Source: Heterobasidion occidentale (lineage: Eukaryota > Basidiomycota > Agaricomycetes > Russulales > Bondarzewiaceae). Taken from it: a stretch of 41,683 nucleotides of DNA. Every line of letters starts with the position of its first letter. Within the stretch, counting starts at the first letter, position 1. Shown here one piece after another: positions 11,498-21,637 of the stretch. The DNA is taken from NCBI GenBank assembly GCA_039111635.1, contig JBCAQO010000064.1:1-41683 (forward strand), written 5' to 3'. Position numbers and translations under genes: made by a program. Under the pieces are notes generated by a model, which saw only the letters and a program-made list of their open reading frames with translations, made no database searches and was not told where the DNA came from.

Positions 11498-12291
11498 ATG
11501 AAGCTCTCCATCTTTTCTGCTTTCGCTCTCGCCTCCACCGTGCTCGCCGCCAACACGAACACGGACATCAACAACTTCGTCGACTCGCTCTCCGAGAGCC
11601 TGCATATCATATTGCCCAATATATGTGCGTCTGTGCTTCAGCCCCTCCACGATTGACCTCGATGACATACGTAAGTGCGGTCTTTGCATCGCAGTGACTC
11701 TCGTGGCTGCGCACAAAGCGAATGAGACGAGTATCGGCGCGCAGTTCGCGCAGCTGAACACAGTCTGGGGCGCGCGCCGCGATCTCGGGAACATCGCCCC
11801 AAGCGATGGATCGAACACAACGGCGCCGACGAACGACGACATCTCTGTTACGTTTGCAGGCACTCTCTCGTGCGTATCTCCATGTCACTTCCTCCCTCGG
11901 CTCGTGCTCACGAGACATCATTCTCGCCTGTTGGCTTCGCTGCGTCTTGACCTGTCGAATTGTCATGTCGGTATTATTGGAGATGCGTAGGCTGACCGCG
12001 AGCAGCCTCTCGAACCTCACGCCGACACTGGTGGCCAACGTAAACTCCATGTTTTCTACGCTGGACCCGATCGTCTCCGGCACCGTAGCCAACTTCACGA
12101 CCGCGCTTCCCGGCGGGCTCGCGCTCGTGCACGACTTGTAGGTCTACTCTCTGCCTTCGCTCACCGGCGACGCTGACCACGTATATGAATTTCTTCTTGC
12201 CTATTTTTGCGGGACTTGCAGGATGCTCGATGCCAGGCAGTTCTTCCAGGCCGAGGGAATGTCGTTGACGGTCACTTCACTCGGGTTCTGA
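11498..12291 (+). CDS. Small secreted protein, basidiomycete type
   Basis: The first exon encodes a clear signal peptide (MKLSIFSAFALASTVLA, likely cut before ANTNTD), then DINNFVDSLSESLH. The spliced product continues LVAAHKANETSIGAQFAQLN, a polar Asn/Thr-rich part with NTTAPTNDDISVTF, VNSMFSTLDPIVSGTV, NFTTALPGGLALVHDL, and ends LDARQFFQAEGMSLTVTSLGF at 12289-12291. Several N-x-S/T sequons suggest glycosylation, and there are no cysteines in the mature part that I can see. It resembles small secreted alpha-helical proteins of Agaricomycetes, loosely like hydrophobic-surface-binding (HsbA) proteins, but I cannot assign it firmly. The key acceptor is the AG near 11690, joining NI-L-TLVAAHK across a roughly 70-nt intron. 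Confidence 0.72.
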
Positions 12292-12490
12292 GACCTACGA
12301 GGAATCCCATCTCGAACGCACACACGGTCTCCGGTCGTCTCCCGATGCTGTCATTTATTGCTCATTTATATGGTCATCGTGCTACCCCTGTAACTTTATC
12401 TCTGTTTTTGCTTCGCGTTCGGAGATATTATCCGATTGATCTCTACAAACATGCGCTCTCAGGCCTTAGGCCTCAGACAGGAGATGTGAT

Positions 12491-12518
12491 CGCTCAAGCG
12501 CTCAAGCGCTCAAGCGCT
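12491..12518 (+). repeat. Octamer tandem repeat CGCTCAAG
   Basis: The unit CGCTCAAG is repeated about three times with a partial fourth, ending in CGCTCACGGG. It lies 200 bp after the small secreted protein gene. The core AAGCGCT also resembles the loop sequence of the hairpin block 450 bp further on. Confidence 0.75.
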
Positions 12519-12966
12519 CACGGGTTAAATTGGAACAGACAGCACGCAATTGCCGTTCTTACTGTCGTCGCGGCCTTGTTCTATAGGCGTCCCTGCCGTA
12601 TCCGTGTGATACTTTCAATGCCAGTAGTACGCCTACAAATGGGCCGCCGCAACGTCGTTGTCGATGGCACGGACTGAGGACTAAAGTCGTCTCTGCGCGA
12701 GCGGGCAAGTACAGGGGGCTTGAGACGAACTGGCACTTTTTCGGAGAGCATCACCACGAATTTATCAGATATCGAGACTGAAAGTTGAGAGACAATAACA
12801 ACTAAACCATTCGGGCATTCGGCGGCAGAACAGGCGTGAAACACAGAGAACGTAGTCAAGCGTAGCCAGATTCGTACAGTCACTAGATCCCTCGAAGGGC
12901 GGACAACAAAAAATGGCCCCTGCGCCTTGCTCATCTCAACCAAAAGAAGAGCATAGCACCACTGAT

Positions 12967-13394
12967 GCCGAAGCATCGGGCGAAGGCAGCTCATGCGTGA
13001 GCTGGGGCAGTCGCGGACTAACCAGAGGCCAGACGACAGCCAATTCATGAGGCGAGACACCTAGCGAGGTGCTCGCCCACGAGCCCTGCGAAGCGTCGCG
13101 GGAGCGACCAAGCCCCACCCTAGCGAGGGTGCGGGCAAGGCCGAGGGTTCTGCGAGAACCCGAGCGCGCTCGAAAGCGCGCTGTGCTCGCTATGACGGAG
13201 GGCGCGGCGGCGCGCCTCCGTCGTCCGCGGCCTGTTTGACAGGCCGCGAGGAGCGGTTGAAAAGGGGCGTGCGCGGCACTGATCCCGAAGCGTCGGGCGA
13301 AGGCGGCTCAAGCGTGAGCGGGTACGCAGCTCAAGCGTGAGCTGGAAGGCAGGCTCGAGCTCAAGCGTGAGCTGAGAGATAGTCGCGGACTATC
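12967..13394. repeat. Dense array of short perfect hairpins, many with an AGCG loop
   Basis: At least thirteen short inverted repeats are packed into about 430 bp. Stem and loop examples: CAGCTCA-TGCG-TGAGCTG (12987-13004), CACCT-AGCG-AGGTG (13058-13071, extended by GGCGAG/CTCGCC), GCGA-AGCG-TCGC (13088-13099), CACCCT-AGCG-AGGGTG (13117-13132), GGGTTCT-GCG-AGAACCC (13145-13161), AGCGCGCT-CGAA-AGCGCGCT (13163-13182), a bulged hairpin 13195-13221, a 10-bp stem with loop TTG at 13226-13248, CCCGA-AGCG-TCGGG (13284-13297), GCTCA-AGCG-TGAGC (13306-13319), two more of the latter (13327-13344, 13358-13373), and GATAGTC-GCG-GACTATC (13378-13394). Stems differ while the loop is reused. No coding region is evident. 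Confidence 0.85.
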
Positions 13395-13636
13395 ATCGCC
13401 ATCGAGCGCAAGGCAGCAGAGACAAGCGCAGCGGCGCAGGGGAGCTGCACGGACCCAGGCCCGTGCAAACCCCTCTTTCCTCTTGCGAGCGGGGAAAGAT
13501 CAATGCTGCGGCTCGATGGCGGCCTATGTTGCTCGACGCACATGAACGTTTGATTTTATGTAGGTCGGCGGAAGGGCCGTGGGAATGTCCCGTTTCGGCT
13601 GTGGGGATGATTGAATGATTCAGCCCCTGGGATTTA

Positions 13637-13727
13637 GGGGCCCCTGGGGCCCCGCGATCAATATTCAATATTCAATGGTGGCCTGCTCGTGAGTCAGGCA
13701 GGGCAGTCCCCGATGTTCATTGAACAT
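13637..13727. repeat. GC palindrome and AT-rich hairpin block
   Basis: GGGGCCCC-T-GGGGCCCC (13637-13653) is followed by the direct repeat ATATTCA/ATATTCA and by ATGTTCA-T-TGAACAT (13713-13727). Just upstream is TGAAT-G-ATTCA (about 13611-13621). These extend the hairpin-rich tract of 12967-13394. Confidence 0.75.
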
Positions 13728-14310
13728 TCCAGGGGCCCACGGCCAAGGCGATCGAAAGCGGATATCTGGGGGCGCACTCCCTGAGACCTGTAGCACGCCA
13801 TTCCGTTTCGCCCACATCGCCCAAAGTGTCAACGACGACGATGGAGTGTCTCGCTGGCGGCCACTGGCAAGCTCATTCGTGGTTCCATCCGTTCAATCAA
13901 GGGGATCGAAGTCACGCCTGGTCCGGTTTCTTCGCCGCGCTTGTGCAGACCCAAGACGATCACAGTCAGCTACTTGAACCCTGACGCGGACGGATCCAGA
14001 CGAGCCAAGCCAGACCGGATTTTCACCACGGCGCAATGGACCGATCTTACAACGAGGGTGGGCAGACCTAAAACAGACAGACACGTACCGCAGGTGATCT
14101 TTCCAAGTTAGTGGATGGTGCAGATGGGTACCCCAATCGAAACGCGCGATAGGCCTGCGGCATCGACGTCAGCGCTCGCGCTATCGCCGAGACCGACCGC
14201 AAACGAGATCTCGACGAGGGTGGGCCGCGAGCGCTCGAGCGCCCGTTTCGGGCGCATGTATGCGCGAGGCAGGGTGTCTGTATCCATGAGTAAGTAGACA
14301 TATGTACAAC

Positions 14311-14338
14311 ATGTATGGATGTATGTATGTATGTATGT
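14311..14338. repeat. (ATGT)n microsatellite
   Basis: ATGTATGGATGTATGTATGT-type tetranucleotide repeat, followed after 50 bp by a GA-rich run (about 14378-14398). It sits in the 3' flank of the Snf1 beta gene. Confidence 0.85.
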
Positions 14339-14567
14339 GCATCGTGTAGGAGCAATGAGGCCGGAAGAGGGACCCGGAGCGGAGAGAGAGAGAGAGACAG
14401 GCGAGGCAGATGGAGATGATGGAATCTAAGAAGAGAGCAAAACATGGGGAAAAGGGGAGCAGATTGCAGGAGGGGGTGGGTAATAGGGATGATTGGGATG
14501 GCTTCACAAACAACTAGATACTGAAACACAAACCAAAAAACAAAAATCGAAGAACGAGGAGGGGTGC

Positions 14568-16367
14568 TCATGTCGGCTTGTAATAGATGGTCGTGATGAA
14601 CTGCAAGCCAAGCGTGAGCACCAGGGACGAAGAAGGGAAGCAGACGAGGGCTGAAAGAGGCAACGCACCTTCTTCTTGTAGCGCGTCGTGTTCCCAACGG
14701 CGAGCACCCCGTTCCGGATCGCGCTCGTGCTCAGATGGTGCAGCACCACATGCGACGGCACCGGCAGCACACGCATCGTCCGCAAGTGCCGGCCCGCTCA
14801 GCGACACCCCCGCCCGCGCGCCGTTCTCTCCCCGCCCCGCCGCCGTCACGTCCGTCCCGCTCGCCGTCGTGACCGGGATCACCCCCTCGCCGTCCGCCGG
14901 CCCTGCCTGCCCCTGCCCCTGCACCTCTGTCATCCCCAGCGCCGAATGCCGCGTGCGCGACCGCACGCGCCCGTGCCCCGGCGACTGCGTGCTCGCGCCG
15001 GCGGTCCGCCTCGCGCGCTCCTCCGCCCGTGCGTTCGCGTCCGAGCGCGGCGCGGCGGGACGCGTGTTCAGGATGAGTTTATCGAGATGCCGCGGGAGGA
15101 CGGGCGCGGGCGGGATATTCGGCGCGGGCGCGCCGCCCGCGGCTCCGTCGGCGAGGTATATCTCCTCCTCCCGGGCGGCAGCGAGCAGCTCGGGCGGAAG
15201 GTCCTGTGTCCACTTGGGTGGGCCCGCGCGTGCGCCGCCGACGCTGCTCTCGCTCCAGAACGAGATTTGGAACCCGCCGGCGTTGTTGGACGTGGCGTTG
15301 GCGGCGCCGTTGCCGTTGGTAGGGGTGGAGGGCGGGCCGCTATGTTTAGAGATGGAGGCGGAGAGGTTGGACATAGGAGGACCAGGGGCTGGGCCGAGAG
15401 GGGGCGTGGGTGGGCTGATGGCAACGGCGGGGATGTTGACGTAGTTGGCGAGACTGCCGTCATCGTCGACAGCGGTGGCGATGTCGTCTGCGACGCGCCA
15501 CTGATCGTCGACGATGAACTTGATGTGGTGTGTGCCCGGGAGGAGCTCGACCCATGTAAACCATGTATCCTCCTCGTTCGGTCTGCGATGGCGGAGAGGA
15601 GTGTTTATCAGATTGTGAGCATGCGGGGAAGGATAACGAATACGCACTCGCGTTCCATGGGCTGGCGGCCGGTCCAGTTGGCATCGCCTGCGCGGCGAGG
15701 ACAACAGTCTTGGCGGGACCGTGCCAAGTGATCTTGACTGGGACGAGGTCGCGGGAATGGTCTGTAGGTTTGTGGACGAGGGAGGCGCCAGTAGGGGACA
15801 AGGGCTTTGTAATCCCGAGGGGGATGGTGCTGCGGATGGTCTCTGTCACGAATGGAGGGGGGTCGTCTGGAATTTCCGAGGGGGGAGGGGGCGGTGGAGG
15901 CCGACCGCGAGAAGGAGAGCGGGAGGAGTTGTAGGGGGCGTAGGGGAGTGAGGGCGCTGGTTGGGGGCGACGGGGATGTGGGTGGAGGGGGCGCGAGAAG
16001 GACATCGGGTATGTGTGAGGTGGAGGGGAGCTGGGTGGGGTGGGGACGGCCGTAGACGGAGGACTGGACGTGGTTGTCGAGGACGGCGGTGTGGGGGGAG
16101 ATGGGGATGGGGATGGGGAGGACGGCTTGTGGCGGCCGTAGTGTGCGTGCGGCGACGCATTGAGGGAGGACGGGGCGGGGGAGAGGGAGAGCGACGCCAG
16201 ATCGGGCAGCTCGAGGGATTTCTTCTTTGTGCGGAGGGAGCGATGCGGGGTGTGGGCGCGGGCGTCGCAGAGGATGCGGGGGCGGCGTTGGAGGGCTGTG
16301 TGCGGCGTGCGTGGTTGCGGTCTGCAGAGGCAAGGGGAGGGGCCTGTGTCGAGTTGGAGTTGCCCAT
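14568..16367 (-). CDS. Snf1/AMPK kinase beta subunit, with apparent frameshifts
   Basis: Scaffold subunit of the Snf1/AMPK complex (Sip1/Sip2/Gal83 family) that tethers the kinase alpha and gamma subunits. Segments in order: MGNSNSTQAPP, whose Gly2 suits N-myristoylation; SLRTKKKSLELPDLASLSLS; a long Pro/Ser linker; the glycogen-binding CBM48 domain with VKITWHGPAKTVVLA, RAGDANWTGRQPMERE, NEEDTWFTWVELLPG and HHIKFIVDDQWRVADD; another linker; and the conserved C-terminal domain VLPVPSHVVLHHLSTSAIRN, GVLAVGNTTRYKKK and ITTIYYKPT, stop at 14568-14570. Introns are at 15583-15647 and 14601-14668. The start was put at the second ATG (16365-16367) because it gives MGN. Three frame breaks interrupt the conserved order: near 16247-16250, 15692-15696 and 14767-14774. 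Two look like one C missing from a C run, and one like a lost TG pair. Confidence 0.9.
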
Positions 16368-18385
16368 CGCCACTCTTCCTCGCCGCTTTTCTGTTCGTCT
16401 TGCTGGTCGCTGCTCCTCTCGCGGGCGAGCCCCAGCTTCTCAGTCGGAATCAATCCCCCCGCCACACGCCCCACGCCACCCCGCCCCCCCACTCCCCCTC
16501 ATGCCCCTAGCCTCTCCTAGCCTCTGCCCCCGCCCCTCTCTGCTCCATGTCCGCGACCCCCCCGCGCGCCATGAGCGCCTGCACTCCATTCTGTTTTCCA
16601 TGTCGATGTCCAATGCAAGCACGACGCTCCCAGCGAGACGTGGACGGCGACGACAGCAGACCAGATGCACGCTCCTGGGCCGTCCGGGGCGAGGGTCTCA
16701 CGGACACGGTTCGTGCGTCATCGCCTGCAGCCCTCCTTTCCTGCGATGCTTCCGATCCGAGGCCCCGAACATAATCCTTCCCCCTTTTCCTTCATTGAGT
16801 CGTCCAGGCGCGTCGGCTCTGCCGCGCTGCCGCATCAATGCAGCCGCTGGCTTCATATGCCTCTACATAGCCCCGTACACGTTGGTCAGGGCCTTGGCCT
16901 GATCGCCACCCCTCTTCGACCAGCCTGTACTCCATCTTTGAGCCAGTCGTTCTGTGTTTGATGCTGCCCTTTCCTAGAGAGCAGGTGTACTCACAGAAGA
17001 GAAGCCATGCGCTCCAATACCCGGTGCCAGAGATGCTTCCCAGTCCCATCTCGCACCGCGCACCGCGAATTGTCTACTCAGACCTGACGTATGTCATGCG
17101 AATGCGATCCGCTCACTGCTTTTCACTCGCCTTGGGATCCAAACACCGGTCCTGGGCCCTCTTATCTCTCTGCAGCGAGGCATGTTCTCCCGACGCCATC
17201 CGTGCTTCGCGACGTCTTCTGCGCGTTCGGATCCCCCCTTCTCGACCCCTTCTTCCGATTTCTGTGGCAACTGCGCCTGCACGTGCCGCGAGTCACTCCT
17301 TGCCTATTCGGTCACTCGATGGTATACTTGGCACGACGACGTCCACGTCCCCCGGAGCTCTCGCTCGGACGGCCAGGTTTCTCCCAGACGCGTTTTTAGC
17401 GCGCATATATAGACATGCGTGCGCAGTCAACATCGCACTCGACCCGGCGTACCGACCGATGATCAATTTGCGAAAGCTTGAGAGTTCCCCCCTGCTACCT
17501 TTCGTGCCGTTCTTCTTCCCGTCGTCCTGTCCTCGCCTCACTTGCCTTCTCGCCGGACCTACCTACTCGTCGGCGTGCGCAGACAGGACAGAGTTCAAGG
17601 CACACAGCCGCGGGCGCACTCTTGTTGCCAGGAAGCCTTCTGATTCCTGGGCGGGCCGCCGCTCGAACTTCACTGCCGAGGCCAGGCGGGGCTATTCATA
17701 CTGTCCACTCTTACCTACTCTTACTTGATGCCATATTAAGCATCAAACGCAGAAGATGTGCTCTCCCATGCAAATACATTGTTTGTATCGTCATTGCCGC
17801 CAACATCGTCGCCGCAGTCAGCTTCGCCCCGAACACCTACCGTCATCGCTCCTATCGTGGACTGCGCCTAGCGTCGCTGCTGCCGTTAGTCAATTCTGGC
17901 TCTGTCGAGGCACATGCTGCCAAAGTCAATCTGGGAGTAACAGCTATACAGTAGAGCTAACCCTCTGCCCCCCTTCCGGTTCCGGGACGTCGATCGGAGG
18001 CTTTTTGACGTCGATATCGATGACATCGTTAGCGTCATTGTTATCGGACGGCGGGCATCCGACGATTCTCCCGTGTGAGGAGGTCGCGCGTACAGAGAAG
18101 ATGGAAATGTCATTTGCATCCGGTTGCCACAGGCAGATTTAGGCAGATGCGATCCTGCACCAAGGTGAGACCGTCAGACGTGAGTGTGTCACATACGGTA
18201 TAGATCAGCCATTGTGGACCGCGCTGTGAATCATGACGGGACAGTGTGCATGGAAGGATGCGGATTGCCTTACCTTATTCAGTTATTTTGTCTCACGATT
18301 TTGTGCATATATCAGGCCAAGTTCTCGCCTTCATAGGTCGAGGCTGCATCGCACGGCACCCGACAATTCCGTCAAGCTTGTGATA
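16368..18385. other. GC-rich gene-poor region
   Basis: About 2 kb upstream of the Snf1 beta gene. It is GC-rich and pyrimidine/purine biased; long open frames on both strands (up to 256 codons) have no recognisable motif and look like composition effects. It probably includes the Snf1 beta promoter and 5' UTR. Confidence 0.5.
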
Positions 18386-19089
18386 CTATCATTGCACCGG
18401 AGTTGCAAATGGTATGAGAGGTTCAAAATCGAGCTCCTCGCAGCAACTTTTGACGGCACCTCTTGAAAAAATTCATAGTTGTTTATTTAAACACTCTTCA
18501 AGTATCAGAGTTTTTGCGAGAACAGAAATTGGGTGCAGCAGTGAGGAGACAATGAATAATGGTTTTTAGGGCAGAGATATCTGAGAGATGCTCAAGATCT
18601 CTCAGATCCTTGAGCTCAATTACAAAACTAAAAAAATGACAATATGGAGAGGTGTTACTAAAATCATTCAGGTTATTTTTTATGACTTTGAGGGCTCCAC
18701 TGCTTTTCACCAAATTTCTTTCGACGGGCAGTGCCCGATGGCAGGCAGAGTGACAGGGAGTCTCGGGCCGTGTGATGCTTGGTCATTCTTTGAATCTCCG
18801 CATGGTGGGTCGTTCCGCAGTGCGCCCCGTCGGAGTTCAAGTTTAAACGTGACGACGTGTGACCCGATCGTCGGCAAGATTTGCAACTCCCAAGCTTTGC
18901 TCGTTTTCAGACACCCCGTCTCAATCATATCACAATAATTCTTTGAGTCTGCTTGAAAATATGAAAAAATAACAGGACACATTTCAAGAAGCTTCCGCAG
19001 GTATTATAAAAATTTGGAGCGAGAGAGAGCCCAATTGAAGACGCTACAAAGAAATCTTGTTTTTTTTTGCAACTCCGGTGCAACGATAG
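18386..19089. mobile_element. 704-bp non-autonomous element with 24-bp TIRs and TA target duplication
   Basis: The left end 18386-18409 (CTATCATTGCACCGGAGTTG followed by CAAA) and the reverse complement of the right end 19066-19089 match over 24 bases with one difference (A/G at position 7). Both ends are directly flanked by TA (18384-18385 and 19090-19091), the target duplication typical of Tc1/mariner-type insertion. The interior is AT-rich compared with its surroundings, contains a smaller inverted repeat (CTGAGAGAT/ATCTCTCAG near 18580-18606) and has no open frame above about 116 codons, so it cannot encode a transposase. The family was not identified. Confidence 0.85.
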
Positions 19090-19091
19090 TA

Positions 19092-20201
19092 CGCAGAGCT
19101 CACGCAGTCGGGCTCGACGGCTGCTCGACGATGACGCCGATCAGTGCTCTCAGTGGCGATTAGCCTTCCTCGTCGATCCCCTGTCATCGATCGTTGCGAT
19201 CCCACCCCAACCTCCGGGGGAAAGCCCTGCGCTTCTCGCCCGCGGTATCGCCCCTCCCTTTGCGCCCTTCGCTCGCGTTCGATTCCTCTTCTCTCCCTGA
19301 TATGGCATATCGGCAGGCGATACGAACCTGCGCGCGAAATTGAAATTGGCGAACGTTGCGGTGTCGGTCCTTTGCGCTTGTTTTCGCTCACGCGTGCCCT
19401 GTGCGGAGCTAGGCAGGGCGCCGTCGCGCGCGCGCACCTATTGACTCACACGTCCTGGATTCGCAGCGTGCGCGAGAAGATGCGACGGATGCTTGTACAT
19501 GTGCAACTGGGAATCACGGGCGCGCACTGCCCATGTATTAGTCTCTCGGGTCAGGCGTCCCTGCTTTGGACACCCAGGCGTTCGCGCCCGCTTTGTTAGC
19601 GCTGCTCGCCGAGATGGCCTTCCCGCTTTTGGCTCGCGCGAAACCTTGTTCGCACTCAATCGCGGTCCGCACTGTGGGCCTTAGTCTCCCATGCTGCCCT
19701 TGCGCAGAAACGTTCTACGTATAGGAGCACCTGCGGCGCGGCAGCGCCGAATCTGGATCTCTCTCGCGTTCGGGGAACCGCGAACACGACATGGGACGAC
19801 GGTGCCTGCATGCAGCAGAAGGGGAAGCGCACTGGAAGCACGCGTTGGGCAGCTCACGCTGGACGGCCCGAAGGATAGGGTTCGATGCTTTACTGCGTTC
19901 GGGTTCACCTTTACGCCTGCCTGGGACGAGGTGGCTGTTCGCTATGGTCATCGGCGAGGCGGTGCCCGATGCGTTCTGATGCGCACGGTGCCTGTGGAGA
20001 GAGGGGGTTGAACTGTATGAGAGATTGAAATGTATGTTGTGTTGCCACACTTGATCCTTGGACTGCGTGGGAACGGCCAGGAACGGCCACACTTGGAATG
20101 GAGAAGATGAAAATTCAGAAACTGACATACTCTTTGGTACACTTGCACGAGTTGTGATGGCTATGTAGCGCCGCAGCGGGCATCGGACATTTTCAAAAAG
20201 T
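19092..20201. other. Intergenic, no gene recognised
   Basis: 1.1 kb, GC-rich in the first half with runs such as GCGCGCGCGC near 19426-19435. No supported gene on either strand. Confidence 0.5.
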
Positions 20202-21637
20202 CTAAACCCCTTCGCTTTTTGGCGCCTCATCCCTGTCGTTCCCGTGCGAACCTTGATGGCGAGGCAAGAACTCTGGTACGGGTCCGGAGGCGAACTGCAG
20301 ACGCGTTGTTCTGCTACCGAAGCCCATGGTCGTCAGGCTTGGCGCGCCCAAGATCGTCTTTTCGAGGCTGACTAGGACGATGATGATCGTAGGGTATATG
20401 CCCTGACCCCACCTGTCAGTTCCGGTCCATGCACGGCAAACGGCGGTTTTGGAGAAGGGTCATTTGCACATACTGTGATTTGGACGCTGAGTGGTAAGAA
20501 TAAGTTCCCTGCCAAGCCGCCGTCGTTGGGGAGATTGATGTACGAAGTGAATATGAGAGCGATCTGCGAGCATGAAAGGCGGTCAACCCTTGGATCCTGA
20601 GAGGTGATTGCGGTATACTGCCTTACCACACAAGGCAGTAGATGACACCTGACTCGGCCAAAAGCGACATGATTTTCCCGGCCTTTGACCTCCTGATGCC
20701 GCCACTGCTCATATTCGACTGGATGAATTTGCGGTGTATCCTAGAGGGTGGAGCATGTTCGGCGATCGGTTTGCTAGACGACACGACACGAGCTGGAGAC
20801 GAACCAAGCCTTGTATGCAATCAGCAACGTGGCCGCCACGCTCGTCGCGAGCGACAGCGCCCAGCTCGCGAGCTGGGCATTACCTCCCATCTTCTCTATC
20901 CGAAGGGATTGGGTATGGAACGCTCGAATTTCGAGCCCTCCGCACAGTAACGAAGAAACTGTGGATGTAATACGTTGGGGCTTCGCTCTGGGATAAGCAA
21001 GAAAATACTTACCAGTGGAGCCTATGAGCAGCCCTATGGGAAGCATAACGACTTTCCTGTATCAGGCCACAAGGCCCATGCTCTCCAAACAATGATCGCA
21101 TCACCAGATATATACTGATGAATGTTAAAATAAGTTTTGGATATTGAGTCGGTCAAGAAAGGATGACGAACGTTGAAAAAAGACAGATAGAACAGCGCGA
21201 TGTCAAGGGTAAAGCTCGACCCCATGGTCGCATATATCTCGTCACCCTGCGCTCCACCCTGTTGCACAAAGGATAGGCCTAGGACTTGCTGAACATATCC
21301 GACGAAGAGCGCTACGCCATATCCAGTCGATGTCAAAAACATCACAAAGGTAACACCGAGCAGGACTTTGTTCGCCCTAAAGTCTAAGCCCTTTCGACTG
21401 GCACGAGCCGCAGTCAGCGATGACCATGGTAAAGCAAACATCGCTCACACGAGGATGACCGTGGAAAATGAGATCAGAACGACGTAAATGCCTAGTGGTG
21501 GCGGCCCGTTTCATCAGCCATGCAAAGCGGACACAATCTAGAGTAAGCATACCGAATAGAAATGCTGAACCGCATAGTGTGACGGCATCTATCAGCATCT
21601 CATAACCGAAATCGTGGGCATTCGACAAGGATGACAT
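20202..21637 (-). CDS. Multi-pass (about seven-helix) membrane protein
   Basis: Product of unknown function. Spliced pieces in order: DAVTLCGSAFLFGMLTLDCVR (helix 1); KVLLGVTFVMFLTSTGYGVAL (helix 2); YISGDAIIVWRAWALWPDT, a motif that recurs in many Agaricomycete integral membrane proteins; MLPIGLLIGSTG; NAQLASWALSLATSVAATLL; a cytosolic patch with RRSKAGKIMSLLAESGVIYCLVW; IALIFTSYINLP; LFLPLSVQIT; and GIYPTIIIVLVSLEKTILG with a polar tail ending at 20202-20204. Helix count is an estimate from hydrophobicity. At least five short introns interrupt it and the frame is intact. The start at ATG 21635-21637 is the first in the exon. It could be a receptor-like protein, but nothing shows a ligand or partner. 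Confidence 0.75.

Larger units (their letters stand above)
12292..14567. other. Gene-poor region with hairpins
   Basis: 2.3 kb without a recognisable protein gene. It contains the octamer repeat, the hairpin block, the GC palindrome and microsatellites listed separately. Open frames here (up to about 200 codons on the minus strand) have low-complexity, shadow-like composition. Confidence 0.55.

Noticed and set aside
12967..13394. Hairpin block as a set of rho-independent terminators
   Set aside because: This is a eukaryotic genome and the stems are not followed by T runs.
14587..15731. Long open frames (285 and 347 codons) on the plus strand
   Set aside because: They lie antisense to the Snf1 beta gene, whose minus-strand domains are clear; these are shadows of its GC-rich codons.
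16958..17728. 256-codon open frame on the plus strand
   Set aside because: GC-rich, no motif, Arg/Ser/Pro composition typical of a chance frame, and overlapped by equally open frames on the other strand.
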